In this document: piece by piece, positions 16,294 through 24,262 of the stretch | How the letters are laid out: each line of letters begins with the position of its first letter | Numbering within the stretch: position 1 is the stretch's first letter | Assembly (NCBI GenBank): GCA_019116945.1 | Contig: DXAR01000026.1 | Location: forward strand, 1 to 34,963 | Direction: 5' to 3' | Source of the DNA: Candidatus Janibacter merdipullorum | GTDB taxonomy: Bacteria > Actinomycetota > Actinomycetes > Actinomycetales > Dermatophilaceae | Length of the DNA: 34,963 nucleotides | Program-made: the position numbers and the translations under genes | Notes under the pieces: generated by a model | What the model was told of the DNA's origin: nothing | The model's input: only the letters and a program-made list of their open reading frames with translations | The model's database searches: none

Positions 16294-17772
16294 TCACACC
16301 ACGGAGAAGTCGGCCATCATCATCCGGTCCTCGTGCTCGAGGTTGTGGCAGTGGAGGACATAGCGCCCGCGGTAGCCCTCGATGGGGACGAGCACCTCTG
16401 CGCGGGAGGAGGGCCCGACATCGATCGTGTCCTTCCACGCCGGCGAGCCGTCCTGCTCGACCTGGAAGCCGACGAGGTGCGCGTGGACCGGGTGGTGGAC
16501 GTCGGTCGTGAAGCGCCACCGCTCGACCGTGCCCAGGCGCGGCTTGGCGAGGTCGACCCCCGGCTCGTAGGGGCGGCCGTTGACGGCCCACATCGCGAGG
16601 GAGCGTCCCTGCGCGTCGCTGTGGGAGTGCCCGGACGAGTCCTGCGAGGTCCCGAGCGACAGCCGGAAGTCGCGCGTCGTCACCACCGAGTCCGGATCGA
16701 TGCGCTCGATCGTCGAGAGCCGGTCTGGGACGCGGGAGTCGTCCTTGGCCCGGCGCGCGACGTCGAAGCGCATCACCTGACCCATCGCCCCCTCGTCGAG
16801 CCGGTTGACGAGCGTCAGCGTCGAGCCGACGGAGGAGGTGCCGAAGTCGACGACGACGTCGGCTCGCTCCGCGGGCGCGAGGGTGATGCTCCGGCGCCGG
16901 TGCGGTGCCGTGAGCACCCCGAGGTCGGTGCCGATCTGGGTGAGGTCGGCGTCCTTGCTGTCCTCTCCCTCGAGGGCGAGCTCGAGCCGACGAGCGTTGC
17001 AGGCGTTGAGGATTCGTAGCCGGTAGCGGGCGGCGTCGACATCCGTACGTGGCCACGGGGCGCCGTTGACGAGCATGACGTCGCCGAGCAGCCCGGCGTG
17101 GTAGCGGTACTCGATGACCCCTTCGGTCACGGGGTACTCGAGCTCCGCGTCCTCGCCGAAGGACCGGTCGGTGAGGACGAGGGTCAGCTCGCGCTCGGGC
17201 AGCCCGAGGTCCTCCTCGGCGGGATCCCGGAGGAGGAAGGCGCCGGCCATGCCTGCGTAGACATTCGGACCGGTGAGGTCCATCGCGTGGTCGTGGTACC
17301 AGAGCGTCGCCCCACGCTGCTCGAGCGGATAGCGGTAGACCCGTGACGACCCCGGCTCCACGAAGTCCGTCGGGTAGCCGTCGTGCTCGGGGGGCACGAC
17401 GCCGCCGTGCAGGTGGTTGACGATCCGGCCGCTGTGGCTGTTGTTCACGGTCAGGGCGAGCGGCTCACCCTTCGTCGCCTCGATGGTCGGCCCGGGGAAG
17501 GCGCCGTCGTACCCGACGATCTCTGTCGTCCGCCCGGGCAGGATCTCGATCCCCTTGCGCCGCACCGTGACTGACGCCTTGCCGTTGCGTGGTCGAAGGA
17601 TGTCCGGCTGCGGGAGGTCGACCTCGAAGGGCTCGGGGAGCGGCACCCGGCTCGCGAGTACTGCGCCGGTGGAGCCACCCGGTGCCGTGAGCGCCACACC
17701 GCAGGCCGCGAGGCCCACCCCGGAGACGACGCCACCCGAGAGGCCGAAGAGCTGGCGTCGCGTCAGTGCCAC
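16294..17772 (-). CDS. Tat-exported multicopper oxidase
   Basis: Multicopper oxidase of 492 residues (CueO/CotA/bilirubin-oxidase-like) that oxidises metal ions or phenolic compounds and reduces oxygen to water outside the cytoplasm. A twin-arginine signal TRRQLFGLSGG (4-14) is followed by GVGLAACG, which could also be a lipobox. All copper-ligand clusters are intact: HLH (120-122), HDH in WYHDHAM (160-162), HPVHAH, and HCHNLEHEDRMMM (His474 to Met485). GTG 17772 is chosen because the Tat signal starts there and GGGGG lies just upstream. It overlaps the preceding membrane-protein gene by 10 bases. The physiological substrate is unknown. Confidence 0.9.
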   Translation of the reverse strand: MALTRRQLFGLSGGVVSGVGLAACGVALTAPGGSTGAVLASRVPLPEPFEVDLPQPDILRPRNGKASVTVRRKGIEILPGRTTEIVGYDGAFPGPTIEATKGEPLALTVNNSHSGRIVNHLHGGVVPPEHDGYPTDFVEPGSSRVYRYPLEQRGATLWYHDHAMDLTGPNVYAGMAGAFLLRDPAEEDLGLPERELTLVLTDRSFGEDAELEYPVTEGVIEYRYHAGLLGDVMLVNGAPWPRTDVDAARYRLRILNACNARRLELALEGEDSKDADLTQIGTDLGVLTAPHRRRSITLAPAERADVVVDFGTSSVGSTLTLVNRLDEGAMGQVMRFDVARRAKDDSRVPDRLSTIERIDPDSVVTTRDFRLSLGTSQDSSGHSHSDAQGRSLAMWAVNGRPYEPGVDLAKPRLGTVERWRFTTDVHHPVHAHLVGFQVEQDGSPAWKDTIDVGPSSRAEVLVPIEGYRGRYVLHCHNLEHEDRMMMADFSVV

Positions 17773-18176
17773 CGTGCCCCCTTGGTCCACGGCCAGATCG
17801 CCAGGCACAGCGCGAGGGCCACGAGGAGCACCCCGAGCGGGATGTGCACCACAAGCAGCCGCGTGTGCCCGACGGCGACCTGCGCGGTCGTGAGGATGCC
17901 GAGCGCGATGCTGCCGACGGCGACCCAGGGCGCGCGGGCGAGGACGGCGAGCGCGAGGCCGACCGCGGCGGTGAGCATCGTCGGCAGCACGAGCAGCCCA
18001 CCGGTGATCGAGTGCAGGTCGAAGGCGGCCCAGCTCCCCTGGAGGAAGGACCCGATCGAGATCGGCTGCAGGACGAAGAGGGCTGCCTGCGGGATCGTCA
18101 GCAGGCGGAAGAGCCACAGGGTCGCGGTGCGCAGCGTCGACGGTGCGACGGAGGGCTGGAGGACGGGGGCGGTCAT
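17763..18176 (-). CDS. Four-helix membrane protein, possibly DUF6220
   Basis: Small integral membrane protein of 137 residues with four hydrophobic segments (about 18-38, 55-80, 84-102 and 107-130). Histidines at 55 (DLHSITGG), 104 and 111 (GHTRLLVVHIPLG) sit at helix ends, as in small cytochrome-b-like or DUF6220-like proteins. It overlaps the multicopper oxidase start by 10 bases, so the two are co-translated and may act together, for example as membrane anchor or redox partner. That link is inference. The start ATG 18176 faces the divergent MerR-type regulator across 126 bases. Confidence 0.75.
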   Translation of the reverse strand: MTAPVLQPSVAPSTLRTATLWLFRLLTIPQAALFVLQPISIGSFLQGSWAAFDLHSITGGLLVLPTMLTAAVGLALAVLARAPWVAVGSIALGILTTAQVAVGHTRLLVVHIPLGVLLVALALCLAIWPWTKGARWH

Positions 18177-18264
18177 GTCATCGACGCTATGGATCCGGCA
18201 CGGCCCGAACCATGGGCCAGACACCCGCGTCGGGGGTAGGGCTGCCCCCCGACGGAAAGCGGGG

Positions 18265-18302
18265 TTGACCCTCACGCGACGTGAGGCCGCACGGTATTTC
18301 CC
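18265..18302 (+). promoter_or_regulatory. MerR-type promoter with perfect palindrome
   Basis: TTGACC (18265-18270) is a good -35. It is followed by CCTCACG-CGA-CGTGAGG (18270-18286), a perfect 7-bp palindrome as in MerR-family operators lying in a long -35/-10 spacer. The -10 lies in ACGGTATTTC with a spacer of about 19-22 bases, as for promoters that MerR proteins untwist. Initiation would then fall at or next to ATG 18303, giving a leaderless mRNA. Autoregulation, and perhaps control of the divergent multicopper oxidase pair, is inferred. Confidence 0.65.
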
Positions 18303-19106
18303 ATGACCGAGATCGCGCTGCCGTCGCACACTGGCCTCATGGAGGCGCTCACGGTGGGACAGGTGGCCGAGACCTTCGGCGTGACGGTGCGGACGCTGCA
18401 CCACTACGACGAGGTCGGGCTGCTGCACCCGAGCGAGCGCACCCATGCGGGCTACCGGCTCTACACCCCGGACGACCTGCAGCGCCTGGGCACGATCGTC
18501 GTCTATCGCCGGCTGGACTTCCGGCTGGAGGAGATCGGCGAGCTGCTCGACGCGGACGACGTCGAGGTGGTCGACCACCTGCGACGGCAGCGCGATGCGG
18601 TCAGGACCAGGTTGGCGCAGATGACCGACCTGGTGGAATCCATCGATCGCGCACTGGAGGTAGCGATGAACGACCAGCCGGCCACGACCGAGGACCTCAA
18701 GGAGATCTTCGGGGAGGGTTACAACGAGGAGTACCAGGACGAGGCGGAGCGCCGCTGGGGCGACACGGACAAGTGGAAGCAGTCCCAGGAGCGCACCGCG
18801 CACTGGACCAAGGCCGACTGGGCACGGGTCAAGGAGGAGGTCGAGTCCTTCGAGGCCGACCTCGGTGCGGCGGTGCGCGCGGGTGAGCCGGTCGACGGCC
18901 CCGCGGCCGCGGAGATCGCCGAGCGGCACCGCGCGAGCATCGACCAGTACTACGACTGCGACCACGAGTTCCAGGTCTGCCTCGCGCAGATGTACCTCGC
19001 GGACCCGCGCTTCGCCGCGCACTACGAGGAGATCGAGCCCGGCACGGCGCAGTGGCTGCACGACGCGGTCGTCGCCAACGCTGCGCGTCACGGGGCGCAG
19101 GCCTGA
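18303..19106 (+). CDS. TipA-like MerR-family transcriptional regulator
   Basis: Regulator of 267 residues. The N-terminal MerR winged helix (ALTVGQVAETFGVTVRTLHHYDEVGLL, about 15-41, with wing YRLYTPDDLQRL) is followed by a dimerising coiled coil (90-125) and a TipAS-like ligand domain (130-262). That domain includes YYDCDHEF (Cys219), MYLADPRFAAHYEEI and a final amphipathic helix. TipAL of Streptomyces binds thiopeptides through a Cys in this domain; related proteins sense other bulky ligands. ATG 18303 has no Shine-Dalgarno but fits a leaderless start from the palindromic promoter just upstream. ATG 18339 (MEALTVG) is the alternative. It may regulate itself and the divergent copper oxidase pair. 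Confidence 0.88.
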   Translation: MTEIALPSHTGLMEALTVGQVAETFGVTVRTLHHYDEVGLLHPSERTHAGYRLYTPDDLQRLGTIVVYRRLDFRLEEIGELLDADDVEVVDHLRRQRDAVRTRLAQMTDLVESIDRALEVAMNDQPATTEDLKEIFGEGYNEEYQDEAERRWGDTDKWKQSQERTAHWTKADWARVKEEVESFEADLGAAVRAGEPVDGPAAAEIAERHRASIDQYYDCDHEFQVCLAQMYLADPRFAAHYEEIEPGTAQWLHDAVVANAARHGAQA

Positions 19107-19110
19107 GTCG

Positions 19111-19183
19111 TACACAAAGGGGCCTCCTGGTGCATTCGGTGGCAGATTCCGCCACGTCCTGCATCAGGAGGCCCCTTTGTGCA
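19111..19183. terminator. Long bidirectional hairpin between convergent genes
   Basis: Arms 19111-19134 and 19160-19183 match at 22 of 24 bases (core CAAAGGGGCCTCCTG). An inner stem GTGGC/GCCAC (19139-19143, 19151-19155) lies in the loop. The arm ends in CCCCTTTGTG on the plus strand and has the same look on the minus strand, so it can serve the MerR gene and the DUF5701 gene alike. Confidence 0.7.
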
Positions 19184-19189
19184 CACGGG

Positions 19190-19807
19190 TCAGCTCACCC
19201 GACTCGCCGCCGAGGCGAAGCCCAGCCAGGTGTGGCGGTTGCCCGCCCAGCACCAGCCCACCTTGGGTGCGCCCATGCGCTCGCGCCCGTCGCGGCCGGT
19301 GCCGTTGCTGATCCAGATGGCGGGGGTGCGGGCGTCCAGGCCCGTGGCCTTCGGCTTGCGCGAGGCGATCGTCATGAAGCACCGGCCGCGCTCGAGCCGC
19401 TGGGGCTCCTGCAGCAGCCAGCTGATGCCCTCGCTCACCGTGAGCGGCACCCGCTGGCGCTCGCGGATGGCCGGCAGCGCCTCGTCGGGCGTCCAGTTCG
19501 CCATCTCGTCGCCGCGCTCGACCTCGGTGATCCAGTAGAGCGGCGCGTCGGGCACGGTCTCACCCTCGATCGGGACGAAGTCGGCGAGGTCGGTCAGGTC
19601 CGTCACGACGAACCCGGGCAGGTCCCCCTTCGTCAGCAGCGGGGCGAGGTCCGCCGCCGGCAGGAGCGAAGGGGAGACCACGAGCACGCAGTCGCCCTCC
19701 GGGGCGTCGGGGACGAGGTCGGCGAAGGCGGTGGCGGTGAGGCCGGCGAGGTCGTGGACCCCGAGGGCGATGAGGCGGGCGGTCTGGGTGGCAACGTCAG
19801 CAGTCAT
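19190..19807 (-). CDS. DUF5701 family protein
   Basis: Actinobacterial protein of 205 residues matching, from memory, the DUF5701 family. Conserved-looking blocks are LGVHDLAGLTATAF near the start, PGFVVTDLTDLADFVPIEG, EMANWTPDEALPAI, PLTVSEGISWLLQ, and the C-terminal RCFMTIASRKPK...PAIWISNGTG and GWCWAGNRHTWLGFASA. No signal peptide or membrane helix is seen. Its function is unknown. The start ATG 19807 lies back to back with the ArsR gene, 79 bases away, with an ArsR-type palindrome between them. It could therefore be under the same regulator, though the palindrome lies closer to the ArsR start. Confidence 0.8.
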   Translation of the reverse strand: MTADVATQTARLIALGVHDLAGLTATAFADLVPDAPEGDCVLVVSPSLLPAADLAPLLTKGDLPGFVVTDLTDLADFVPIEGETVPDAPLYWITEVERGDEMANWTPDEALPAIRERQRVPLTVSEGISWLLQEPQRLERGRCFMTIASRKPKATGLDARTPAIWISNGTGRDGRERMGAPKVGWCWAGNRHTWLGFASAASRVS

Positions 19808-19858
19808 CGCGGGCGGAACGTGGCCGCGACGGAATTCCTTCCCTGGGTGGTGACAACG

Positions 19859-19876
19859 TACAACCGATCAGTTGTA
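19859..19876 (+). promoter_or_regulatory. ArsR-type operator and promoter
   Basis: TACAAC (19859-19864) and GTTGTA (19871-19876) are perfect arms around cGATCa, giving a 16 of 18 palindrome. It overlaps a likely promoter: TGACAA region at 19851 as -35 and TATGTT (19875-19880) as -10. The GTG start of the ArsR gene lies 7 bases after the -10, so the mRNA is probably leaderless. This is the normal place for an autorepressing ArsR operator. Confidence 0.68.
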
Positions 19877-19886
19877 TGTTGGTCTC

Positions 19887-20231
19887 GTGACACCGACAGA
19901 AGAGAAGCGGGCGGACGCCTTCTTCCACGCCCTCGCCGACAGCACGCGACGCGACATCCTGCGCCGCGTCCTCGCCGGCGAGCACTCCGTGACAGCGCTG
20001 GCCGAGCACTACCCCATGAGCTTCGCCGCCGTGCAGAAGCACGTGGCGGTGCTCGAGCGGGCCGGCCTGATCACCAAGCGCCGCAGCGGTCGCGAGTCCC
20101 TGGCGAGTGGGGACGTGGAGGCCGTGCGCGCGGTCTCGACGATGCTCGCCGAGCTCGAGGCCGTCTGGCGGGGCCGGGTCGAGGGCATCGATGCCCTGCT
20201 GGCCCGGGACACCGACACCAGCAGCACCTGA
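19887..20231 (+). CDS. ArsR-family transcriptional regulator
   Basis: Small winged-helix repressor of 114 residues of the ArsR/SmtB fold. DSTRRDILRRVLAGEHSVTALAEHYPMSFAAVQKHVAVLERAGLITKRRSGR (about 18-70) is a textbook helix-turn-helix with wing. No Cys cluster for metal binding is present. It belongs to the subgroup paired with a START/SRPBCC protein, encoded 18 bases downstream. GTG 19887 is chosen over a TTG 15 bases upstream because the -10 TATGTT would overlap the longer form. It likely represses its own operon through the palindrome at 19859-19876. Confidence 0.9.
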   Translation: MTPTEEKRADAFFHALADSTRRDILRRVLAGEHSVTALAEHYPMSFAAVQKHVAVLERAGLITKRRSGRESLASGDVEAVRAVSTMLAELEAVWRGRVEGIDALLARDTDTSST

Positions 20232-20249
20232 CACACCAAGGAGATCGAC

Positions 20250-20735
20250 ATGCCGCTCACCGACGTCACCACCGACACCGACAACCGCACCCTCGTCATG
20301 ACCTGCGACTTCCCGGTCACGCCCGAGCGCCTCTGGCAGGTCTGGGCCGATCCGCGCCAGCTCGAGCAGTGGTGGGGGCCCGAGGGCTACCCGGCCACCG
20401 TCACCGAGCACGACCTCCGCCCCGGCGGGATCGTCAAGTACCACATGACCAGCCCCGAGGGGGAGACGTTCGGCGGCGGCTGGGAGGTCATCTCGGTCGA
20501 CGAGCCGGGCCGCCTCGAGCTCAAGGACTTCTTCGCCGACGGCGACGGCAACCCCGTCGACAGCGCCCCGGAGTCGCGGATGATCGTCGAGATCACCGCG
20601 ACCGACACCGGCGCGCGGATGGTCAACACCTCGACCTGGGAGTCCGCGGAGGACATGCAGAAGGTCCTCGACATGGGTGTCGTCGAGGGCTCCAGCTCCG
20701 CTGTCAGCCAGCTGGACGCGCTTCTCGCCGCCTGA
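20250..20735 (+). CDS. SRPBCC (AHSA1-like) domain protein
   Basis: Small ligand-binding protein of 161 residues in the START/Bet v1-like SRPBCC superfamily, AHSA1 branch. The fold starts TLVMTCDFPVTPERLWQVWADPRQLEQWWGPEGYPATV, the usual AHSA1 signature, and goes on through GGIVKYHMTSPEGETFGGGWEV to the long C-terminal helix. The start ATG 20250 has an AAGGAG site at good distance. It forms a two-gene unit with the ArsR regulator. In such pairs the SRPBCC protein is thought to bind a small hydrophobic molecule, but which one is unknown. A strong terminator hairpin follows. Confidence 0.9.
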   Translation: MPLTDVTTDTDNRTLVMTCDFPVTPERLWQVWADPRQLEQWWGPEGYPATVTEHDLRPGGIVKYHMTSPEGETFGGGWEVISVDEPGRLELKDFFADGDGNPVDSAPESRMIVEITATDTGARMVNTSTWESAEDMQKVLDMGVVEGSSSAVSQLDALLAA

Positions 20736-20758
20736 CGCGGGACCGCATCCTTCACCGA

Positions 20759-20801
20759 GCGTTCGCCCGGGGGCCCTGCACGGGTTGCCCCGGGCGAACG
20801 C
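20759..20801 (+). terminator. Terminator hairpin after the ArsR/SRPBCC operon
   Basis: GCGTTCGCCCGGGG (20759-20772) and its exact complement (20788-20801) form a perfect 14-bp stem with a 15-base loop, 23 bases behind the SRPBCC stop. There is no T-run, as is common for actinobacterial terminators. Confidence 0.72.
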
Positions 20802-20850
20802 GAGGTTGCTGGACTGCATGGGCCATACCACCCCATCGTCAAGGAGTCCC

Positions 20851-22287
20851 ATGTCCAGCCCCCTCGACCGCCGCACCGTCCTCGGTGGCACGACCGGTGC
20901 CCTCGGCCTGCTCGTCGCCGGCAGCGCCGCCCCCTTCGCCTCCCATGCCTCGGCGGCCCATACCACCCGCCTCGCCGCCGGCTACGGCCCCCTTCGCCGC
21001 GCGGGTGAGCTGCTCGCCCTGCCGGAGGGCTTCAGCTACACCGTCCTCGCCGAGGCCGGCACGACGACCGTCGGTGGCTACGTGGTCGCGGGCAACCAGG
21101 ACGCGATGGGCGCCTTCGCCCGCCCCGGCGGCGGCTCGACGATCGTGTGCAACCACGAGGTCGGCGGGTCCGACGAGGGCACCGTCCCGCACGTCGACGG
21201 CCTCGTCTACGACCGCGGGGCGAAGGGGGGTACCTCCACCCTCGTCGTCGACGCGGACAACACGGTGCGCGAGCACTACACCTCCGTGGCCGGCACGGTC
21301 GACAACTGCGCCGGCGGGATCACCCCGTGGGGCACCTGGCTGACCTGCGAGGAGACCGACGAGCGCGCCGGCACCCACGAGGACGACGGGGTCACCTACA
21401 CCTTCGAGAAGGACCACGGCTACGTCTTCGAGGTCGACCCGACGAGCCAGGCCGCGAACGTCGACAAGGCCCCCATCCCGCTGAAATTCCTCGGCCGCTT
21501 CGAGCACGAGGCCGCCGTCGTCGAGGAGGCCACCGGCCGGATCTACCTCACCGAGGACGCCGACGAGCCCAACGGCCTCTTCTACCGCTGGACCCCGCCC
21601 GCCGGCTACCGCCAGGGCAAGGGCGCGCTCCACGCGCTCGCCGCCGACGGTGCGGTCGAGGTCGGCACGCTCGAGGCACTGGTCGCCTTCGAGCGCAACG
21701 GCCGGCACGTCACCGACCTGTCGAAGGCGACGCGGACCAACACGACGTACACCGTGACGTGGGTCGAGGTCGCCGACCGCGACGCGCGCGAGACGCCGAT
21801 CCGCGAGCAGCTCGCCGACGACGAGGTCACCCGGGCGCGCAAGCTCGAGGGCCAGTGGTGGGGCGACGGTGGCGTGTACTTCGTCGCGAGCTACGGCCGC
21901 AAGGACGACGGCTCGATCCACGAGCACGACGGCCAGGTGTGGTTCTTCGACCCGCGCAAGCAGACGATCACGCTGACGACGATCTTCGCCGTCAACGAGG
22001 ACGGTGCCGGCGTCGACGGCCCGGACAACATCACCGTCTCGCCGCACGGTGGGCTCGTCCTCGCCGAGGACGGCGACGGCGCCTCCCAGCTCATCGGGGT
22101 CACCGACCAGGGCAAGGCCTACCGGCTCGCGCTCAACCTCGTCGACGACAGCGAATGGGCCGGCCCGACCTTCAACGCCGCGGGCAGCACCCTCTTCGCC
22201 AACATCCAGGGCGACCCGGGCCGGACCTTCGCCATCACCGGCCCGTGGGGTCGTCCTTCCAACGCACGGGAGTCGTCGCGGGGCTGA
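20851..22287 (+). CDS. PhoX-like (DUF839) phosphatase, Tat-exported
   Basis: Secreted enzyme of 478 residues in the PhoX/DUF839 family, whose known members are Ca/Fe-dependent alkaline phosphatases that release phosphate from organic esters. The Tat signal has DRRTVLGG (6-13), a hydrophobic stretch and Ala-rich cleavage region (ASHASAA). Family blocks are STIVCNHEVGGSDEGTV, DNCAGGITPWGTWLTCEETDE, LGRFEHEAAVVEEATGRIYLTED, and NGLFYRWTPP, with acidic residues placed for metal binding. ATG 20851 follows AAGGAG. The neighbour on the opposite strand is another secreted phosphoesterase, suggesting a phosphate-scavenging patch. Phosphatase activity is inferred from the family. Confidence 0.85.
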   Translation: MSSPLDRRTVLGGTTGALGLLVAGSAAPFASHASAAHTTRLAAGYGPLRRAGELLALPEGFSYTVLAEAGTTTVGGYVVAGNQDAMGAFARPGGGSTIVCNHEVGGSDEGTVPHVDGLVYDRGAKGGTSTLVVDADNTVREHYTSVAGTVDNCAGGITPWGTWLTCEETDERAGTHEDDGVTYTFEKDHGYVFEVDPTSQAANVDKAPIPLKFLGRFEHEAAVVEEATGRIYLTEDADEPNGLFYRWTPPAGYRQGKGALHALAADGAVEVGTLEALVAFERNGRHVTDLSKATRTNTTYTVTWVEVADRDARETPIREQLADDEVTRARKLEGQWWGDGGVYFVASYGRKDDGSIHEHDGQVWFFDPRKQTITLTTIFAVNEDGAGVDGPDNITVSPHGGLVLAEDGDGASQLIGVTDQGKAYRLALNLVDDSEWAGPTFNAAGSTLFANIQGDPGRTFAITGPWGRPSNARESSRG

Positions 22288-22309
22288 CCCCCTTCGCGCT
22301 CGACAAGAG

Positions 22310-22356
22310 AATCCCCGGCTTCGCACGAGTTCCGAACTCTTGCGAAGCCGGGGATT
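22310..22356. terminator. 47-bp near-perfect palindrome, two-way terminator
   Basis: A 16-bp perfect stem (22310-22325 with 22341-22356; AATCCCCGGCTTCGCA and complement) continues after one mismatch into GAGTTC/GAACTC (22327-22332, 22334-22339). It lies between convergent genes for the PhoX-like protein and the phosphoesterase. The stem ends in GGGGATT on the plus strand. It shares four bases with the repeat that starts at 22353, so the two hairpins exclude each other. Confidence 0.75.
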
Positions 22357-22375
22357 ATCGGGTCACCCGGAAATC
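22353..22375. repeat. Short palindromic repeat, copy 1
   Basis: GATT-A-TCGGGT-C-ACCCGG-A-AATC forms a hairpin-like palindrome of 23 bases. Nearly the same sequence occurs at 28526-28548, again at a convergent gene end. The two copies differ at the centre base and two arm positions. It may be a small family of mobile or terminator repeats. Confidence 0.6.
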
Positions 22376-22412
22376 GTGAGGCGGACGAGGCGGTGGCCCC
22401 ACGACCAGCGAC

Positions 22413-24248
22413 CTACTCGGTCACGGTGAAGGTCACCGAGTCGGTCGAGACCCGCCCGTGGGCGTCGGTGCTGCGGACCTTGGCGGTGTGCTTGCCCGGC
22501 TCGAGGTCGGAGGGGAGCTCGAGGCGCCACAGGTGCATCCCGCTCTCGGCGACGCTGCCGCCGTGGACGAACTGCTCCATGACGGCCGTCGGGTCGGACC
22601 AGAGCGCGCCGACCCGCTTCTTCTCGCCGGCCATCTCCTGGGTGCGGGTCGCGTCCTTCGCCTCGCCGCCGTCGATGGAGACGGTGACCTCGGAGTCGCT
22701 CGACCCGGCGAAGACATTCGCGGTGATGTAGGCCGGGCCGTCGAGGTCCTCGCTCGACACCTGGGTCGGGTTCTCGAACTCCGGTGCCTTGCCGGCGTTC
22801 TCGCGGTGCTCGTGGAACCACGAGCGGTACCGGGGCGTGTTGACGCCGACGCTCATCTGCTCGGTATCGCTCTCGCCCGTGACGGTGAAGCGGTCGCGGT
22901 CACCCTGCGGCCGCGCCTCGAAGGTGAGGACGCCCGGGCGGGCGCCGTCCTTCTGGATGGCGGTGGGGTAGCCGTCCGGGGTGACCTCGCCCGAGAACCA
23001 GTCACCGGAGATGGCACCGGCCGTGATGTGGTCGAAGGGGAGCTCCTCCACGCCCATCGCGCTCGCCCAGCCCTCGGTGGAGTCGCCAGCGCGCATGGCC
23101 TCGGTCGTGTGGCTGTGCCCGCCGAAGGCGACGGCCTCGTGGCCGGAGACGATCTCGTGGATCTCCTTGACCTCCTGGACCTGGTGCTGGGTCGAGGACT
23201 GGTCGTGGAAGTTGAGCAGCGGGATGTGCGTGGCGAGGACGATCTTCTTATCCTTCGGGACCTGGGCGATGTCCTGGCGGAGCCACTCGAGCTGCTCCTC
23301 GCCGAGGCCACCCTGGTACTTCTCGCCGGTGCTGTACTGCACGGAGTTCAGCGCGACGATGTGCAGGTCGCCGACGTCGTAGGAGTAGTAGTCGGGGCCG
23401 AACTGCGAGCGGTAGGTGTCGAAGCGGTGCTCGCTCTCGGCGTCGAAGTCGAGGTCGTGGTTGCCCGGGAGGAAGCGGGCGGGCCCGTTGAGCATGCTCG
23501 ACAGCTCGCGGGTGTCCGGGTAGAGGGAGAGGTCGTCGCCGACGACGTCGCCGAGGAAGAGGGCGCCGCAGCCGCGGTAGTCCGAGCGCTTCGACAGGTC
23601 GGTGAAGGCCCCCTTGCGGGCGTACTCCACCTCGTCCTTGTCGTAGGTCTGGATGTCGCCGCCCATGATGCAGTTCTGCTTGGGCTTCTTCGTCTCCGCG
23701 GACTTCGCCATGGGGAAGTTCACCGCGGCGGGCAGCTCACCGGTCGGCTCGATGCCCCCGTACTTCAGGTCGGGGGAGCCACCGGGCAGGTGGATGTAGG
23801 AGAACTGCGCGACGTTGTCCTCGTCGACCGGCACCTCGTAACCGGCTTTCTGGGTGACGAAGACATTCATGTTGTCGCGGGCCGGCAGCTCGTAGCCGCC
23901 CTTCGCGTCGGTCGTGACGACGTCCCGGCCGTTGGAGACGGTGACGCCCTCGATGCCCCTCTCGTTGGCGTCCTGGGTCGAGTTCTTGTTCTTGTCGTCG
24001 AAGACGACCCCGTCGAGGGTGTCCTGGTCCTCGTCCGGACCGGCGACGACGTCTACCTCACCGCGGTAGAGCGGTGCGGCGGAACGGGCGTCGGCCCCGG
24101 TGGTGCTCGGGGCGGCCGAGGCGGAGCTCTCGGCGGCAGCGGTGGACGTGGCGGAGGACTCGGCTGCCGTGGGGGCAGCCATGGCCAGGCTGAGGAGGAC
24201 TGCACCGGTGGCGATGGGCGCGGTCGCGCGTGACGTCTTCAGGGGCAT
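22413..24248 (-). CDS. Secreted calcineurin-like phosphoesterase
   Basis: Exported metallophosphoesterase of 611 residues. An N-terminal Sec signal (hydrophobic ATGAVLLSLAMAAPTAA, about 13-29) is followed by a Ser/Ala-rich spacer. Next come a carboxypeptidase-regulatory or SdrD-like beta domain (LDGVVFDDKNKNSTQDANERGI...GGYELP) and the calcineurin-like domain. Its metal motifs are visible: GGDIQTY, LFLGDVVGDD, LPGNHDLDF, VLATHIPL and GGHSHTTE. A C-terminal Ig-like/calcineurin C-domain ends at TVTE. ATG 24248 follows AAGGA. A stable hairpin lies in the leader. Its substrate could be phosphodiesters or wall polymers; not determined. Confidence 0.88.
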   Translation of the reverse strand: MPLKTSRATAPIATGAVLLSLAMAAPTAAESSATSTAAAESSASAAPSTTGADARSAAPLYRGEVDVVAGPDEDQDTLDGVVFDDKNKNSTQDANERGIEGVTVSNGRDVVTTDAKGGYELPARDNMNVFVTQKAGYEVPVDEDNVAQFSYIHLPGGSPDLKYGGIEPTGELPAAVNFPMAKSAETKKPKQNCIMGGDIQTYDKDEVEYARKGAFTDLSKRSDYRGCGALFLGDVVGDDLSLYPDTRELSSMLNGPARFLPGNHDLDFDAESEHRFDTYRSQFGPDYYSYDVGDLHIVALNSVQYSTGEKYQGGLGEEQLEWLRQDIAQVPKDKKIVLATHIPLLNFHDQSSTQHQVQEVKEIHEIVSGHEAVAFGGHSHTTEAMRAGDSTEGWASAMGVEELPFDHITAGAISGDWFSGEVTPDGYPTAIQKDGARPGVLTFEARPQGDRDRFTVTGESDTEQMSVGVNTPRYRSWFHEHRENAGKAPEFENPTQVSSEDLDGPAYITANVFAGSSDSEVTVSIDGGEAKDATRTQEMAGEKKRVGALWSDPTAVMEQFVHGGSVAESGMHLWRLELPSDLEPGKHTAKVRSTDAHGRVSTDSVTFTVTE

Positions 24249-24262
24249 GGGGATTCCTTCGT

